A stretch of DNA of 28,463 nucleotides from an uncultured Clostridia bacterium (lineage in GTDB: Bacteria > Bacillota > Clostridia > TANB77 > CAG-508): assembly GCA_947627785.1 (NCBI GenBank), contig CANQXC010000102.1, positions 1 to 28,463 of the forward strand, given 5' to 3'. Below, in pieces: positions 5,929 through 13,896 of this stretch. The position numbers and the translations under genes were made by a program. The notes under the pieces were generated by a model that worked only from the letters and a program-made list of their open reading frames with translations, had not been told where the DNA came from and did not search any database. Position 1 is the stretch's first letter. Every line of letters begins with the position of its first letter.

Positions 5929-8900
5929 TTATATTCCTTTTATTTGAACTTTTACTTTTTCATCATTTATATCTAATTCTTTTTCTATGTCTGGACTTGA
6001 TATTGATGATCTCTCAAAGTTTTCTGTTAATGTATCTGCTGTAATTTTATCTATATATTTTTCTAATACTTTTTGCATTAGTTTTCCTTCTGTTTGTAGA
6101 CTTAAAGTTATTCTTTGCTCTACTTTTAAACCTGCATCTTTTCTTAATACTTGTAAAGTTCTTACTAAATCTCTATACATTCCTTCTACTATTAAATCTT
6201 CTGTTAATATTGTATCTAATGCAATTGTATATCCGCTATCTTTTATTACAACTATATGTGCTTTTGGTCTCATATTCTTTAAGAATATTTCTTTTTCAAA
6301 TGTTCCAAAGCCTTCTACTTCGATTTCCGTAACGTTTTCATCATTATATTTTTCTACTAATTTTTGCATTTCTTCGCTATTTAAGTTTTCTATCTTTTCT
6401 TTGAAACTTTGAATCTTTTCTTTTAACAATCTTCCTGCTACTTTGAAGTTTACCATTAAATATTCATCATTTAGTATTGTTTCATCTTTTATTAGTTCAA
6501 TTTTTTTAATGTTTAATTCTTCTTTTATTACATTCTCAAAGTCTTTTAAAGATTTTTCTACATCTTTTTCTGTTGATACATACATTGTGTTTAATGGCTG
6601 TCTTACTTTTAATTGTTTCTCGTTTCTAAGCATTAAACCTAAAGCAATTACTTTTCTTATTTCTTCTACTTCATTTAATATTTGTTCATCTTCGTATTCT
6701 GCTACTGGTGTTGGATATTCACTTAAATGTACTGATTTTATTTCATTTGGTTCAAAACTCCTTACCATATTTTGCCAAATTTCTTCTGTCATAAATGGTA
6801 TTACTGGTGCTATACATTGTGTCATTTTCTTTATTGCTGTATATAACAAGTAATATACTTGTAATTTATCACTGTCCTCTCCAATTTTCCAGAATCTTTT
6901 TCTATTTACTCTTACATAGAAATTTGATATATCATCTACTAATATTTCAAATTCTTTTACTAGATTTTGAACTTGATAATTATCCATTTCATTTCTTGCT
7001 ACTTTTAAGAATTTATTTAATCTTGCAAGTAACCATTTGTCTGATTTTTCTAGTTTATTCATATCTAGTTTATAGTCTTTTAAATTTGGCATATCTAGTA
7101 TTGCATAGGTATTAAAGAATACATATATGTTCCAGAAATTTAATAATTTTCTTCTTGATTCATCTCCTAAGTTGAAGCCAAATCTAACATCATTATTTAC
7201 TTGTGCACCTGCATATAAATATCTTATTGGATCTGCTCCTATTTCTTCTGCTGCTTCATCAAATTTAATCATATATCCTGATTTAGAAAATTTTCCACCA
7301 TCTTCTTTTACAACTGCACTGTATGTTAATACTGATTCATATGGAGCCTTTTCTTCTAATACTACTGACATAAATAGTAATGAATAGAACCATAATCTTA
7401 TTTGTTCTTTCATTTCTGTTACCCATTCTGCTGGGAAATATTGCTTCCAATATTCTTTGTCTGTAAAGTATTTTAATGTTGAGAATGGTACTATACCTGC
7501 ATCTAACCAACAATCTCCAACTTCTTTTATCCTTTTTACATGTTTTCCACAATGTGGACATACTATTTCTATTTCATCTATCCATGGTCTATGTAGATCT
7601 GGTAATTCATCTACTTTTTTAGGATCTACAGCCATCTTTTTAAGTTCTTCTCTTGAGCCTACTACTGTAATTTCTCCACATTCTTCACATGGATATATTG
7701 GAAGTGGTAAACCATAAAATCTTTTTCTTGAAATTGCCCAATTTCCCATATTGTTTAACCAGTCTTCCATTCTCTTTCCTGCAAAGTCTGGTGTCCATTT
7801 TACCGTTCTTGCTGCTTCAATTAATTTGTCTCTTATTTTATCGCTGTTTATATGCCATTCACGAACTGCTTTGAATACTACCTCGCTCTTGCATCTCCAA
7901 CATACTGGATAGCTATGTTCATGTTCTTCTACTTTATATAATTTATTTCTTTTTTCTAACTCTTTAAATACTAATTCTGCTACTTCTTTTGTATTATGAC
8001 CTGTCATAAATCCAAATCCTTCTGTTATAACACCTTCATCATCAATTGGAATTACAACTTCTAACCCTTCTCTCTTTCCTAATTCATAGTCTTCTGCACC
8101 ACAACCTGGAGCTATATGTACAACTCCTGTACCATCTTCTGCTGATACGTCTTCCCATGCAACTATTCTATGGTCTATGTCTTTTTGATTTTCAAATTCT
8201 GGGAAACATGTTTCATATTTTAGTCCTACTAGTTTCTCTCCTTTGAAACTATCTACTACCTCTATTTTGTCGTCTCCTATCATGCTTAACGCATTTCTTC
8301 CCATAATCAGATATTTATCATCTGATTTTACTTTAACTTTTACATAGTCTATTTCTGGATTTACTGCTAAGGCAACGTTTGATGATAGTGTCCATGGGGT
8401 TGTTGTCCATACTACTATTTTGCTATCTGTTCCTACTAATGGTAGTTTGAAATATACTGCTTTATGTACCATTTGTTTATATGAACCTGCCATTTCATGT
8501 TCTGATAATGATGTTCCACATCTTGGACACCATGGCATTGGTCTAAATGATTGTTCTATCATTCCTTTTTCATGGCACTTTTTTAAGAAATGCCAGATTG
8601 CTGTTATGTTTTCTTCTGTGTTCGTATAGTATGAATTATCCCAGTCCATCCATTGTCCTAATCTTTTTGATTGTTCTGTAATTGTTTTTGAGAAATGGTC
8701 AACTCTTGCTAAACATTTTTTTGTAAATTTGTCTAATCCATATTTCTCTATGTCTTTTTTGTCTTTGAAGCCTAATTCTTTTTCAACTTCAACTTCTATC
8801 CAAAGGCCTTGACCATCAAATCCATTTCTATAATGTGATGTGTATCCATTCATTCCTTTATAACGTATGTATATATCTTTTAATGTTCTTCCCCAAGCAT

Positions 8901-9081
8901 GGTGGATTCCCATTGGATTGTTTGCTGTTATTGGTCCATCTAAAAATCTAAATTTTTTCCCATTCTTGTTTTTTTCTAATAATTCTTGGAAGCATTTTTC
9001 GTCTTCCCAAAATTTCATGATGTTGTGTTCCATGTTGATAAAATTAAAATTTGGTTCTACTTTTTTCATACGGCTGACCAT
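5929..9081 (-). CDS. ileS: Isoleucyl-tRNA synthetase, type 2, with altered HIGH motif
   Basis: 1050 aa, the long (type 2, eukaryote-like) form. It charges tRNA-Ile with isoleucine. The class I Rossmann core starts near residue 45. At the HIGH position the sequence is G58-I-H60-H61 (context NNPMGIHHAWGR), so the first His and the Gly are exchanged. The lysine loop is KFSKS (597-601). The CP1 editing domain lies at about 205-395 (WTTTPWTL at 225-232, GTGVVHIAPG at 317-326). Cys pairs are seen at CPRC (185-188), CWRC (394-397), CEEC (465-468) and CPHC (508-511). The C-terminal anticodon-binding and long extension regions are present, without truncation. An alternative start is the ATG at 9067-9069 (MKKVEPN), because the first ATG sits very close to the SD. 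No T-box leader is present. Confidence 0.95.
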   Translation of the reverse strand: MVSRMKKVEPNFNFINMEHNIMKFWEDEKCFQELLEKNKNGKKFRFLDGPITANNPMGIHHAWGRTLKDIYIRYKGMNGYTSHYRNGFDGQGLWIEVEVEKELGFKDKKDIEKYGLDKFTKKCLARVDHFSKTITEQSKRLGQWMDWDNSYYTNTEENITAIWHFLKKCHEKGMIEQSFRPMPWCPRCGTSLSEHEMAGSYKQMVHKAVYFKLPLVGTDSKIVVWTTTPWTLSSNVALAVNPEIDYVKVKVKSDDKYLIMGRNALSMIGDDKIEVVDSFKGEKLVGLKYETCFPEFENQKDIDHRIVAWEDVSAEDGTGVVHIAPGCGAEDYELGKREGLEVVIPIDDEGVITEGFGFMTGHNTKEVAELVFKELEKRNKLYKVEEHEHSYPVCWRCKSEVVFKAVREWHINSDKIRDKLIEAARTVKWTPDFAGKRMEDWLNNMGNWAISRKRFYGLPLPIYPCEECGEITVVGSREELKKMAVDPKKVDELPDLHRPWIDEIEIVCPHCGKHVKRIKEVGDCWLDAGIVPFSTLKYFTDKEYWKQYFPAEWVTEMKEQIRLWFYSLLFMSVVLEEKAPYESVLTYSAVVKEDGGKFSKSGYMIKFDEAAEEIGADPIRYLYAGAQVNNDVRFGFNLGDESRRKLLNFWNIYVFFNTYAILDMPNLKDYKLDMNKLEKSDKWLLARLNKFLKVARNEMDNYQVQNLVKEFEILVDDISNFYVRVNRKRFWKIGEDSDKLQVYYLLYTAIKKMTQCIAPVIPFMTEEIWQNMVRSFEPNEIKSVHLSEYPTPVAEYEDEQILNEVEEIRKVIALGLMLRNEKQLKVRQPLNTMYVSTEKDVEKSLKDFENVIKEELNIKKIELIKDETILNDEYLMVNFKVAGRLLKEKIQSFKEKIENLNSEEMQKLVEKYNDENVTEIEVEGFGTFEKEIFLKNMRPKAHIVVIKDSGYTIALDTILTEDLIVEGMYRDLVRTLQVLRKDAGLKVEQRITLSLQTEGKLMQKVLEKYIDKITADTLTENFERSSISSPDIEKELDINDEKVKVQIKGI

Positions 9082-9138
9082 CCCTTTCCTATTTTCCGTA
9101 ATACTTTCTTTATTTTTTTCTTTTCAATAATACTAATT

Positions 9139-9167
9139 ATCTTATCATATTCTTTACATAATAGCAA
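9139..9167 (-). promoter_or_regulatory. Probable ileS promoter
   Basis: Minus strand TTGCTA (9162-9167), 17-bp spacer, TAAGAT (9139-9144). Only about 60 bp separate it from the start codon, which leaves no room for a T-box riboswitch. Confidence 0.55.
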
Positions 9168-9202
9168 TATTTTTTTAGGAAAATTTTTAAGAAAATGATT
9201 AA

Positions 9203-9236
9203 AAAATAACCAACTTGAAATTCAATTGGTTATTTT
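9203..9236 (-). terminator. Terminator after the M23 peptidase gene
   Basis: AAAATAACCAA (9203-9213) pairs with TTGGTTATTTT (9226-9236). On the minus strand the right arm ends in a T6 run. Confidence 0.7.
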
Positions 9237-9259
9237 GAATGATTTTATTTAAAAGTAAT

Positions 9260-9285
9260 AATACCTTCATTTTTATGAAGGTATT
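9260..9285. terminator. Second hairpin after the M23 peptidase gene
   Basis: AATACCTTCAT (9260-9270) pairs with ATGAAGGTATT (9275-9285) around TTTT. The T run is on the plus strand, so for the minus-strand gene it is a stem without a good U tail and probably works together with the hairpin at 9203-9236. Confidence 0.65.
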
Positions 9286-9289
9286 TTTT

Positions 9290-10276
9290 TTAATATAAAT
9301 AATATTGTGGATTTAATCTTGCTCCATTTACTCTTATTTCTAAATGCAAATGGTTTCCTGATGAATTTCCTGTTGTTCCAACTGCTCCAATTACCTCTCC
9401 TTGTTCAACATATTGACCTACACTTACATATAATGCACTACAATGTCCATATAGTGTTTGCACTCCGTTTGCATGTGATATTATAATATGATTTCCATAT
9501 CCAACATTTGACCATCCTGATGCTACTACTGTTCCTGCTGCTGCCGCATGTATTGGTGTTCCTGCTGGTGCAGCTATATCTAATCCACCATGATTGCCAC
9601 TACTTCTTTGACCAAATCTTGATGTTATTGTGTATCCTGAAGCTATAGGTTTTATTAAGTCAATTCCTAAATCTACTTTTGCACTTGCTATAGTGTATGA
9701 ATATGAGTTGTAATACACTGGAGTAGGTTTCTTCTCATATAATGCATTTACAACTTCATCTTGTGCTGCAAATGTTTGCTGTTCTGTATTATAGATTTCT
9801 GTATACGCTATATCTTTTATATTATTACTATCTTTTTCTTTTAATTTATCAATTATTGCTTCTGCATCTTCTTTTGTAGATACATAGTATTTTGTTTCAT
9901 CTTTTAATAATATAGCATAATAGTTATAATATGTAGTTCCTATTCCTTTTATTTTGGCAAGTATTTCATCGCTATTATCTATATTTTGTCTTTTTACAAA
10001 ACATAATGAATATTCAGGTAATGTTTCTATATCAATAAATGCTATGTTTTCCGTTTCTATTCCCTTCATATAATCATTTACTTCTTTTTGTATTTTATTC
10101 TTATCATCTGTATATCCTATAAATTCTCCATTTAACGTTACAGAATATGTAGGCTTATAAAAAAAGGATATTATTCCTATAATTATTATTGTTGGTATTA
10201 CTATCATTAATACTACTTTTAAAGAACTTCTAATATGTACAAATATGTTTTTAATACTTTTTAAAATTTTAAACAC
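9290..10276 (-). CDS. Membrane-anchored M23 (LytM-type) peptidase
   Basis: 328 aa. A short basic N-terminus is followed by one membrane segment at about 19-40 (VVLMIVIPTIIIIGIISFF), then an extracytoplasmic spacer of about 165 residues that starts with VTLNGEFIGYTDD. The M23 domain at about 210-325 has the complete zinc and catalytic set: H229 and D233 in NHGGLD, H278 in LYGHCS, and H309/H311 in NHLHLE. It should cut peptidoglycan cross-bridges at the cell surface; a sporulation role is possible because coat genes lie upstream, but nothing proves it. The start is unusual: GTG 10274-10276 is part of the SD-like GAGGTG, leaving no spacer. A non-standard start a few codons later (ATT 10265-10267) has better spacing. 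Confidence 0.88.
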   Translation of the reverse strand: MFKILKSIKNIFVHIRSSLKVVLMIVIPTIIIIGIISFFYKPTYSVTLNGEFIGYTDDKNKIQKEVNDYMKGIETENIAFIDIETLPEYSLCFVKRQNIDNSDEILAKIKGIGTTYYNYYAILLKDETKYYVSTKEDAEAIIDKLKEKDSNNIKDIAYTEIYNTEQQTFAAQDEVVNALYEKKPTPVYYNSYSYTIASAKVDLGIDLIKPIASGYTITSRFGQRSSGNHGGLDIAAPAGTPIHAAAAGTVVASGWSNVGYGNHIIISHANGVQTLYGHCSALYVSVGQYVEQGEVIGAVGTTGNSSGNHLHLEIRVNGARLNPQYYLY

Positions 10277-10297
10277 CTCGCATTTTTTACCTATATA

Positions 10298-10326
10298 ATT
10301 TTACCTTTTTTTAGTTTGATTGGCAA
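10298..10326 (-). promoter_or_regulatory. Probable promoter of the M23 peptidase gene
   Basis: Minus strand TTGCCA (10321-10326), 17-bp spacer, TAAAAT (10298-10303), about 22 bp upstream of the start. Confidence 0.6.
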
Positions 10327-10569
10327 ATTTTAAAAATCTTATTTTCTATAATATATGTCTCATATTTATGGTTTGTTCTCGTTTATGCTCATTATTATTC
10401 GTTTTTTCTCTTTATTTCGTTTTATATGCAACTTTTTTAATTGCATCATACTAACATTTTGTTTAAAACCTGTTGTTTTATATAACTTACTGTGTTTAAA
10501 TATATAAGAATTCCGCTAACCTTATTAAATCAATAATTGTATGTATCTACTTAGGATTTTTTGAAAACA
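10327..10569. other. Non-coding stretch between M23 and coat genes
   Basis: Together with its flanks this is a 337-bp gap. Apart from the M23 promoter at one end and the coat-gene terminator at the other I see no gene. A minus-strand frame stays open for about 50 codons here but has no SD-supported start and a K/R-rich random composition. Confidence 0.5.
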
Positions 10570-10600
10570 AGAGACTTAGATTTTTTTAATCTAAGTCTCT
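10570..10600 (-). terminator. Terminator of the coat-protein operon
   Basis: A perfect 13-bp stem (10570-10582 with 10588-10600; GAGACTTAGATT/AATCTAAGTCTC) with a T5 loop, followed on the minus strand by TTGTTTTC. Confidence 0.75.
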
Positions 10601-10613
10601 CGTAAGCTTATTT

Positions 10614-10859
10614 CTATTTAGATACTTCGTTTTTTACTTTATCTACTTCATTTTGTGGAGCTTGTCCTGCTGGTGTATAATATCCTTTTAATTGTGCAAC
10701 TTTAAACAATTCATATTGAAATGTCTCATCATTATTTCTTATTTGTTGTATTGTTTGTCTTAATTGCATATTTTCTGCTTCTGATATTACTCCTTGATAA
10801 GTTGTAAGTCCAGCTTTTGTGCTTTCTAATATATCATTAACCATGTATTTTTCTTCCAT
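10614..10859 (-). CDS. Spore coat protein, CotF-like
   Basis: 81 aa, or 76 from the internal Met at residue 6. ATG 10859 follows GGAGG with 7-nt spacing and is preferred. The sequence is helical (VNDILESTKAGLTTYQGVIS, then a Gln-rich helix with LRQTIQQIRNNDETFQ) and ends in a GYYTPAGQA segment before a charged tail. The Y-x-P-A turn after two helices is typical of the C-terminal half of Coat F proteins, which are ferritin-like helical bundles in the spore coat. Together with the 61-aa gene 20 bp upstream it could supply the two halves of one bundle. Expression is probably late in sporulation from the promoter at 11103-11132. Confidence 0.75.
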   Translation of the reverse strand: MEEKYMVNDILESTKAGLTTYQGVISEAENMQLRQTIQQIRNNDETFQYELFKVAQLKGYYTPAGQAPQNEVDKVKNEVSK

Positions 10860-10879
10860 AATCTATCCTCCATTCTAAT

Positions 10880-11065
10880 TTAGTTTAAAAATGTTAATAA
10901 TTTCTGTTTAGTGTTTAATGAGTCTTGTGCTGCTTTTGTAAACATTTGCTTTATTTGTGGGTCAACACATTGTGATGCATATGTGCTTAATTTTTGATAT
11001 GTTGTGTCTTGTGATCCAATTAAGTGTCTTAAATTTTGTAATTCTACTTGACTTAAATTTGCCAT
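10880..11065 (-). CDS. Small helical spore-coat-associated protein
   Basis: 61 aa, starting at ATG 11065. It begins MANLSQVELQNLRHLIGSQ and consists of two predicted amphipathic helices with one Cys (ASQCVDPQIKQMFTKAAQ). It is the first gene of a two-gene unit with the CotF-like protein, 20 bp apart, and is likely the partner half of a Coat F-type bundle. The assignment rests on gene pairing and helix pattern more than on motif identity. The promoter upstream has a sporulation-sigma look, in agreement. Confidence 0.65.
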   Translation of the reverse strand: MANLSQVELQNLRHLIGSQDTTYQKLSTYASQCVDPQIKQMFTKAAQDSLNTKQKLLTFLN

Positions 11066-11102
11066 TTTTCCTCATCCTTCCTCTATTTTTATTTTATATA
11101 TA

Positions 11103-11132
11103 TATTATGGACAAAAAAACTATTTTTATGCA
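11103..11132 (-). promoter_or_regulatory. Sporulation-type promoter of the coat genes
   Basis: On the minus strand TGCATA (11127-11132) and CATAATA (11103-11109) are 17 bp apart. This resembles SigG/SigF-type sites (GYATA ... CATWMTA). The -10 CATAATATA also fits the SigE/SigK pattern CATANNNTA, so the compartment is unresolved. No TTGACA/TATAAT pair was found here. Confidence 0.6.
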
Positions 11133-11224
11133 CAATAAAAGTTCCTTTATTTTTTTAATATATAAACAACTTATAAATTAAAATTTATTTTACAATTAAT
11201 TAAATTACTAAAAAATTATAAAAA

Positions 11225-11253
11225 TTGTATTTACCTTAGTGATATGCTATAAT
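11225..11253 (+). promoter_or_regulatory. Promoter of the 38-aa membrane protein gene
   Basis: TTGTAT (11225-11230), 17-bp spacer, TATAAT (11248-11253). The gene starts 35 bp downstream. Confidence 0.75.
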
Positions 11254-11288
11254 AATATGCATACCATCAATTTATTATGGAGGTTCTT

Positions 11289-11405
11289 ATGAAAAAAGTT
11301 GTTCGGATTTTGATTGTCCCACTAGTGCTTTTTCTTATTTTAATTCTTATCATCATCCAATCACAACAGTTCGAGCAAGAATTTGATAAAATTTTTGGGA
11401 CATAA
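11289..11405 (+). CDS. 38-aa single-span membrane peptide, unknown function
   Basis: A short ORF on the strand opposite to its neighbours. The N-terminus is MKKVVR, followed by one hydrophobic segment (residues 7-23; ILIVPLVLFLILILIII) and a polar Gln/Glu-rich tail (QSQQFEQEFDKIFGT). Translation is supported by TGGAGG 5 nt before the ATG. Transcription is supported by a promoter with TATAAT and 17-bp spacing and by a 19-bp perfect terminator hairpin 5 bp after the stop, so it is a complete single-gene unit. It could be a small membrane regulator or a type I toxin-like peptide; no antisense promoter was found, so a toxin is not supported. I do not recognise a family. Confidence 0.7.
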   Translation: MKKVVRILIVPLVLFLILILIIIQSQQFEQEFDKIFGT

Positions 11406-11409
11406 CTCC

Positions 11410-11449
11410 AAGCCGCTAGCAATTATTAAGTAATAATTGCTAGCGGCTT
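11410..11449 (+). terminator. Long perfect hairpin terminator of the 38-aa gene
   Basis: A 19-bp inverted repeat (11410-11428 with 11431-11449; core GCCGCTAGCAATTATTA) with a 2-nt centre, GC-rich at the base, followed by CTCTTTATTGTT. There is no U run on the minus strand, so it serves the plus strand. Confidence 0.8.
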
Positions 11450-11521
11450 CTCTTTATTGTTAAACAACATTTTCTTCTAAATATCCATACCATCTTCACC
11501 CAAAATAATAGGTTATAGTGT

Positions 11522-11626
11522 CTATTCTCTAATTTCTAAATTAGCATATTTTGCCATAAGTCTTTTATGTCCAACTTTTTCAAAAGATATATCTAATTTT
11601 AAGTCGTCCCCTTCTTCTGCTATTCC
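11522..11626 (-). pseudogene. pcrA: Detached C-terminal end of pcrA (frameshift)
   Basis: In the next frame the pcrA sequence continues past the apparent stop as AEEGDDLKLDISFEK, then GHKRLMAKYANLE, ending at TAG 11522-11524. This is the normal PcrA/UvrD C-terminal tail. Removing one C of the pair at 11625-11626 (plus strand) joins it in frame after GEGIITR and gives a 757-aa protein. Confidence 0.8.
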
Positions 11627-13796
11627 GTGTTATTATTCCTTCTCCAAATTTTTTATGATATATAGATTGACCTTCTTTGTATTGTGATAAATCTACATCT
11701 ACCGTTTTTGCAGCAGCTATATTATTTAAAAAACTTTCTGCTGTTCTAAATCCAAATTTTGTTTTTTGTTCTCTCATGTTATTGTCTGAAATTACATATG
11801 AAGTTACTTTGTTATTGAATCTATTTCCATATGTCCATTCTTGTTCTTCTTTTACTTTTGCTGGTTTTACTATTTCCTCTGCTCCATCTAGTAATTCTTT
11901 TGGAATTTCTTCTATAAATCTTGATATTTTATTACAACTTGTTGAGCCAAATATTGTTCTTTGTTTTGCACATGTTAGATATAGTTTTTCTTTTGCTCTT
12001 GTTATTCCTACGTAACACAAACGTCTTTCTTCTTCTAGTTCCCTTTGCTCTCCTATTGACCTATAACTTGGGAATAATCCTTCTTCCATACCTACTAAAA
12101 ATACTACTGGAAATTCAAGACCTTTTGCACTATGTAATGTCATTAATGTTACTGAATCTTCGTTTTCTTCCATTCCATCTATGTCACTTGATAATGTTAT
12201 GCTTTCTAAGAATTCTGCTAAATTATTGTCTGCACTTTCTTCTTCAAATTCCATTGCAACTGTTAAAAATTCGTCTAAGTTTTCTATTCTACTTTCTGCT
12301 TGTGCAGTATTTTCTAATTCTAATGCCTTTGTATAACCTGTTTTACTTAAGGTTTCTTTTAAAAGTTCTGATACTGGCATTGTATCTTTTTTACTTATTA
12401 ATTCTTCCATTGTTACAATAAATTCTCTTGAGTTTGCATAAACTTTATTTAGTCCATACTCTTCTGCATGTTTTATTATTTCATACATTGATTTTCCATT
12501 TGCAACTGCCATGGTTTCAATTTTCTCCATGCTAGTTTGTCCTATACCTCTTTTAGGTTCATTAATTATTCTTTGTAGGCTTAAATTGTCTGCTGGATTA
12601 TGTATTAATCTTAAATATGCTATTGCATCTTTTATTTCTTTTCTTTCATAGAATTTTAGCCCACCTATCATTTTGTATGGTATATCTTCTCTTCTTAATA
12701 TATCCTCGATACTACGTGATTGTGCATTCATTCTATATAATACTGTAAAGTCTGAATATTTATAATATTCTTCTCTTCTTAATCTGTTTATTTGTTCTAC
12801 AATAAAACTTCCTTCTTCATATTCATTATCTAATCTTGCAACTGTTGGAAGTTCCCCTCCTTCTTTTGCAGTCCATAAGTTTTTTTCATATTTTTTTTCG
12901 TTATGCTTTATTACTGCATTTGCTGCATCTAATATTGCTTTACTTGATCTATAGTTTTGCTCTAATTTTATAATTTTTGTTCCTGGAAAATCTTTTTCAA
13001 AGTTTAATATGTTTGTTATATCTGCTCCTCTAAATGAGTAGATTCCTTGGTCGTTATCTCCTACTACTGTGATGTTTCCATATCTTCCAGAAAGCAAGGT
13101 AATTAATGTAAATTGTGCTTTGTTTGTGTCTTGATATTCGTCTACTAATACATATTGAAATTTTTCTGAATAATATTCTAATACATCTGGGTTTTCTGAA
13201 AGTATTTGGATAGTTGAATTTATTATATCATCAAAGTCTAATGCGTTATTTTCTTTTAATTTTCTTTGATATATATCATATACTTCTGCTATTTTTTGTT
13301 TTCTTATTTCTCCATTTGTTCTTAGGTTATATTGCATTGGTGTAAGCATTTCATTTTTACTATTGCTTATTTCTGCTAAAACGCTTCTTTCCGTAAATAT
13401 TTTATCATCTAAATTTAGCTGTTTTATACATTGTTTTACTAATGTTTTTTGGTCTGATGAGTCAAATATTACAAAATCTGAATTAAAGCCTATTCTATCA
13501 ATATATTTTCTAAGTATTTTTACACAAATTGAGTGGAATGTTCCTACCCACATGTTATTTGCATTTTCTCCAACTAAGTTTGTTATTCTCTCTTTCATTT
13601 CGTTTGCTGCTTTATTTGTAAATGTTATTGCAAGTATATTCCATGGTTTTATGTTTTTTTCTTCTATTAAATATGCTATTTTATGTGTTAATACCTTTGT
13701 TTTTCCACTTCCTGCTCCTGCAATTACTAAGCATGGTCCTTCTGTTTGCAATACTGCTTGTTTTTGTTCGTTATTTAATCCTTCTAATAAATCCAT
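11580..13796 (-). CDS. pcrA: ATP-dependent DNA helicase PcrA/UvrD (C-terminus frameshifted)
   Basis: 738 aa as read, superfamily 1A 3'-5' helicase used in repair, replication restart and clearing of recombinase or RNA polymerase. Motifs in order: Walker A AGAGSGKT (26-33), motif II VDEYQDT (218-224), motif III GDNDQGIYSFRGAD (246-259), motif IV NYRS, motif V TLHSAKGLEFPVV, motif VI CYVGITRAKEKLYL. All catalytic motifs are intact. The last 20 or so residues (NSRRRGRLKIRYIF) are out of frame; the true tail, a Tudor-like RNA polymerase-binding domain in this family, continues in another frame to 11522. SD AAGGA lies 10 nt before ATG 13796. Because the helicase is usually essential in Firmicutes and the core is intact, a sequence error is more likely than decay. 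Confidence 0.95.
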   Translation of the reverse strand: MDLLEGLNNEQKQAVLQTEGPCLVIAGAGSGKTKVLTHKIAYLIEEKNIKPWNILAITFTNKAANEMKERITNLVGENANNMWVGTFHSICVKILRKYIDRIGFNSDFVIFDSSDQKTLVKQCIKQLNLDDKIFTERSVLAEISNSKNEMLTPMQYNLRTNGEIRKQKIAEVYDIYQRKLKENNALDFDDIINSTIQILSENPDVLEYYSEKFQYVLVDEYQDTNKAQFTLITLLSGRYGNITVVGDNDQGIYSFRGADITNILNFEKDFPGTKIIKLEQNYRSSKAILDAANAVIKHNEKKYEKNLWTAKEGGELPTVARLDNEYEEGSFIVEQINRLRREEYYKYSDFTVLYRMNAQSRSIEDILRREDIPYKMIGGLKFYERKEIKDAIAYLRLIHNPADNLSLQRIINEPKRGIGQTSMEKIETMAVANGKSMYEIIKHAEEYGLNKVYANSREFIVTMEELISKKDTMPVSELLKETLSKTGYTKALELENTAQAESRIENLDEFLTVAMEFEEESADNNLAEFLESITLSSDIDGMEENEDSVTLMTLHSAKGLEFPVVFLVGMEEGLFPSYRSIGEQRELEEERRLCYVGITRAKEKLYLTCAKQRTIFGSTSCNKISRFIEEIPKELLDGAEEIVKPAKVKEEQEWTYGNRFNNKVTSYVISDNNMREQKTKFGFRTAESFLNNIAAAKTVDVDLSQYKEGQSIYHKKFGEGIITRNSRRRGRLKIRYIF

Positions 13797-13896
13797 TAAT
13801 TTTTCATCCTTGCTTAAATATATTTAGGTTGTTGAGCGGTAACCTATAATCCAATTTTTTTATTATATTAAACATTTTCATTATTTTTTTTTGGTC

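Noticed and set aside
9082..9202. Possible T-box leader upstream of ileS
   Set aside because: Only about 120 bp to the previous gene's terminator, a normal promoter close to the gene, and no T-box conserved sequence or antiterminator seen.
10377..10530. Minus-strand frame open for about 50 codons (K/R-rich)
   Set aside because: No SD at any start, composition as expected from AT-rich DNA, and no promoter; treated as chance.
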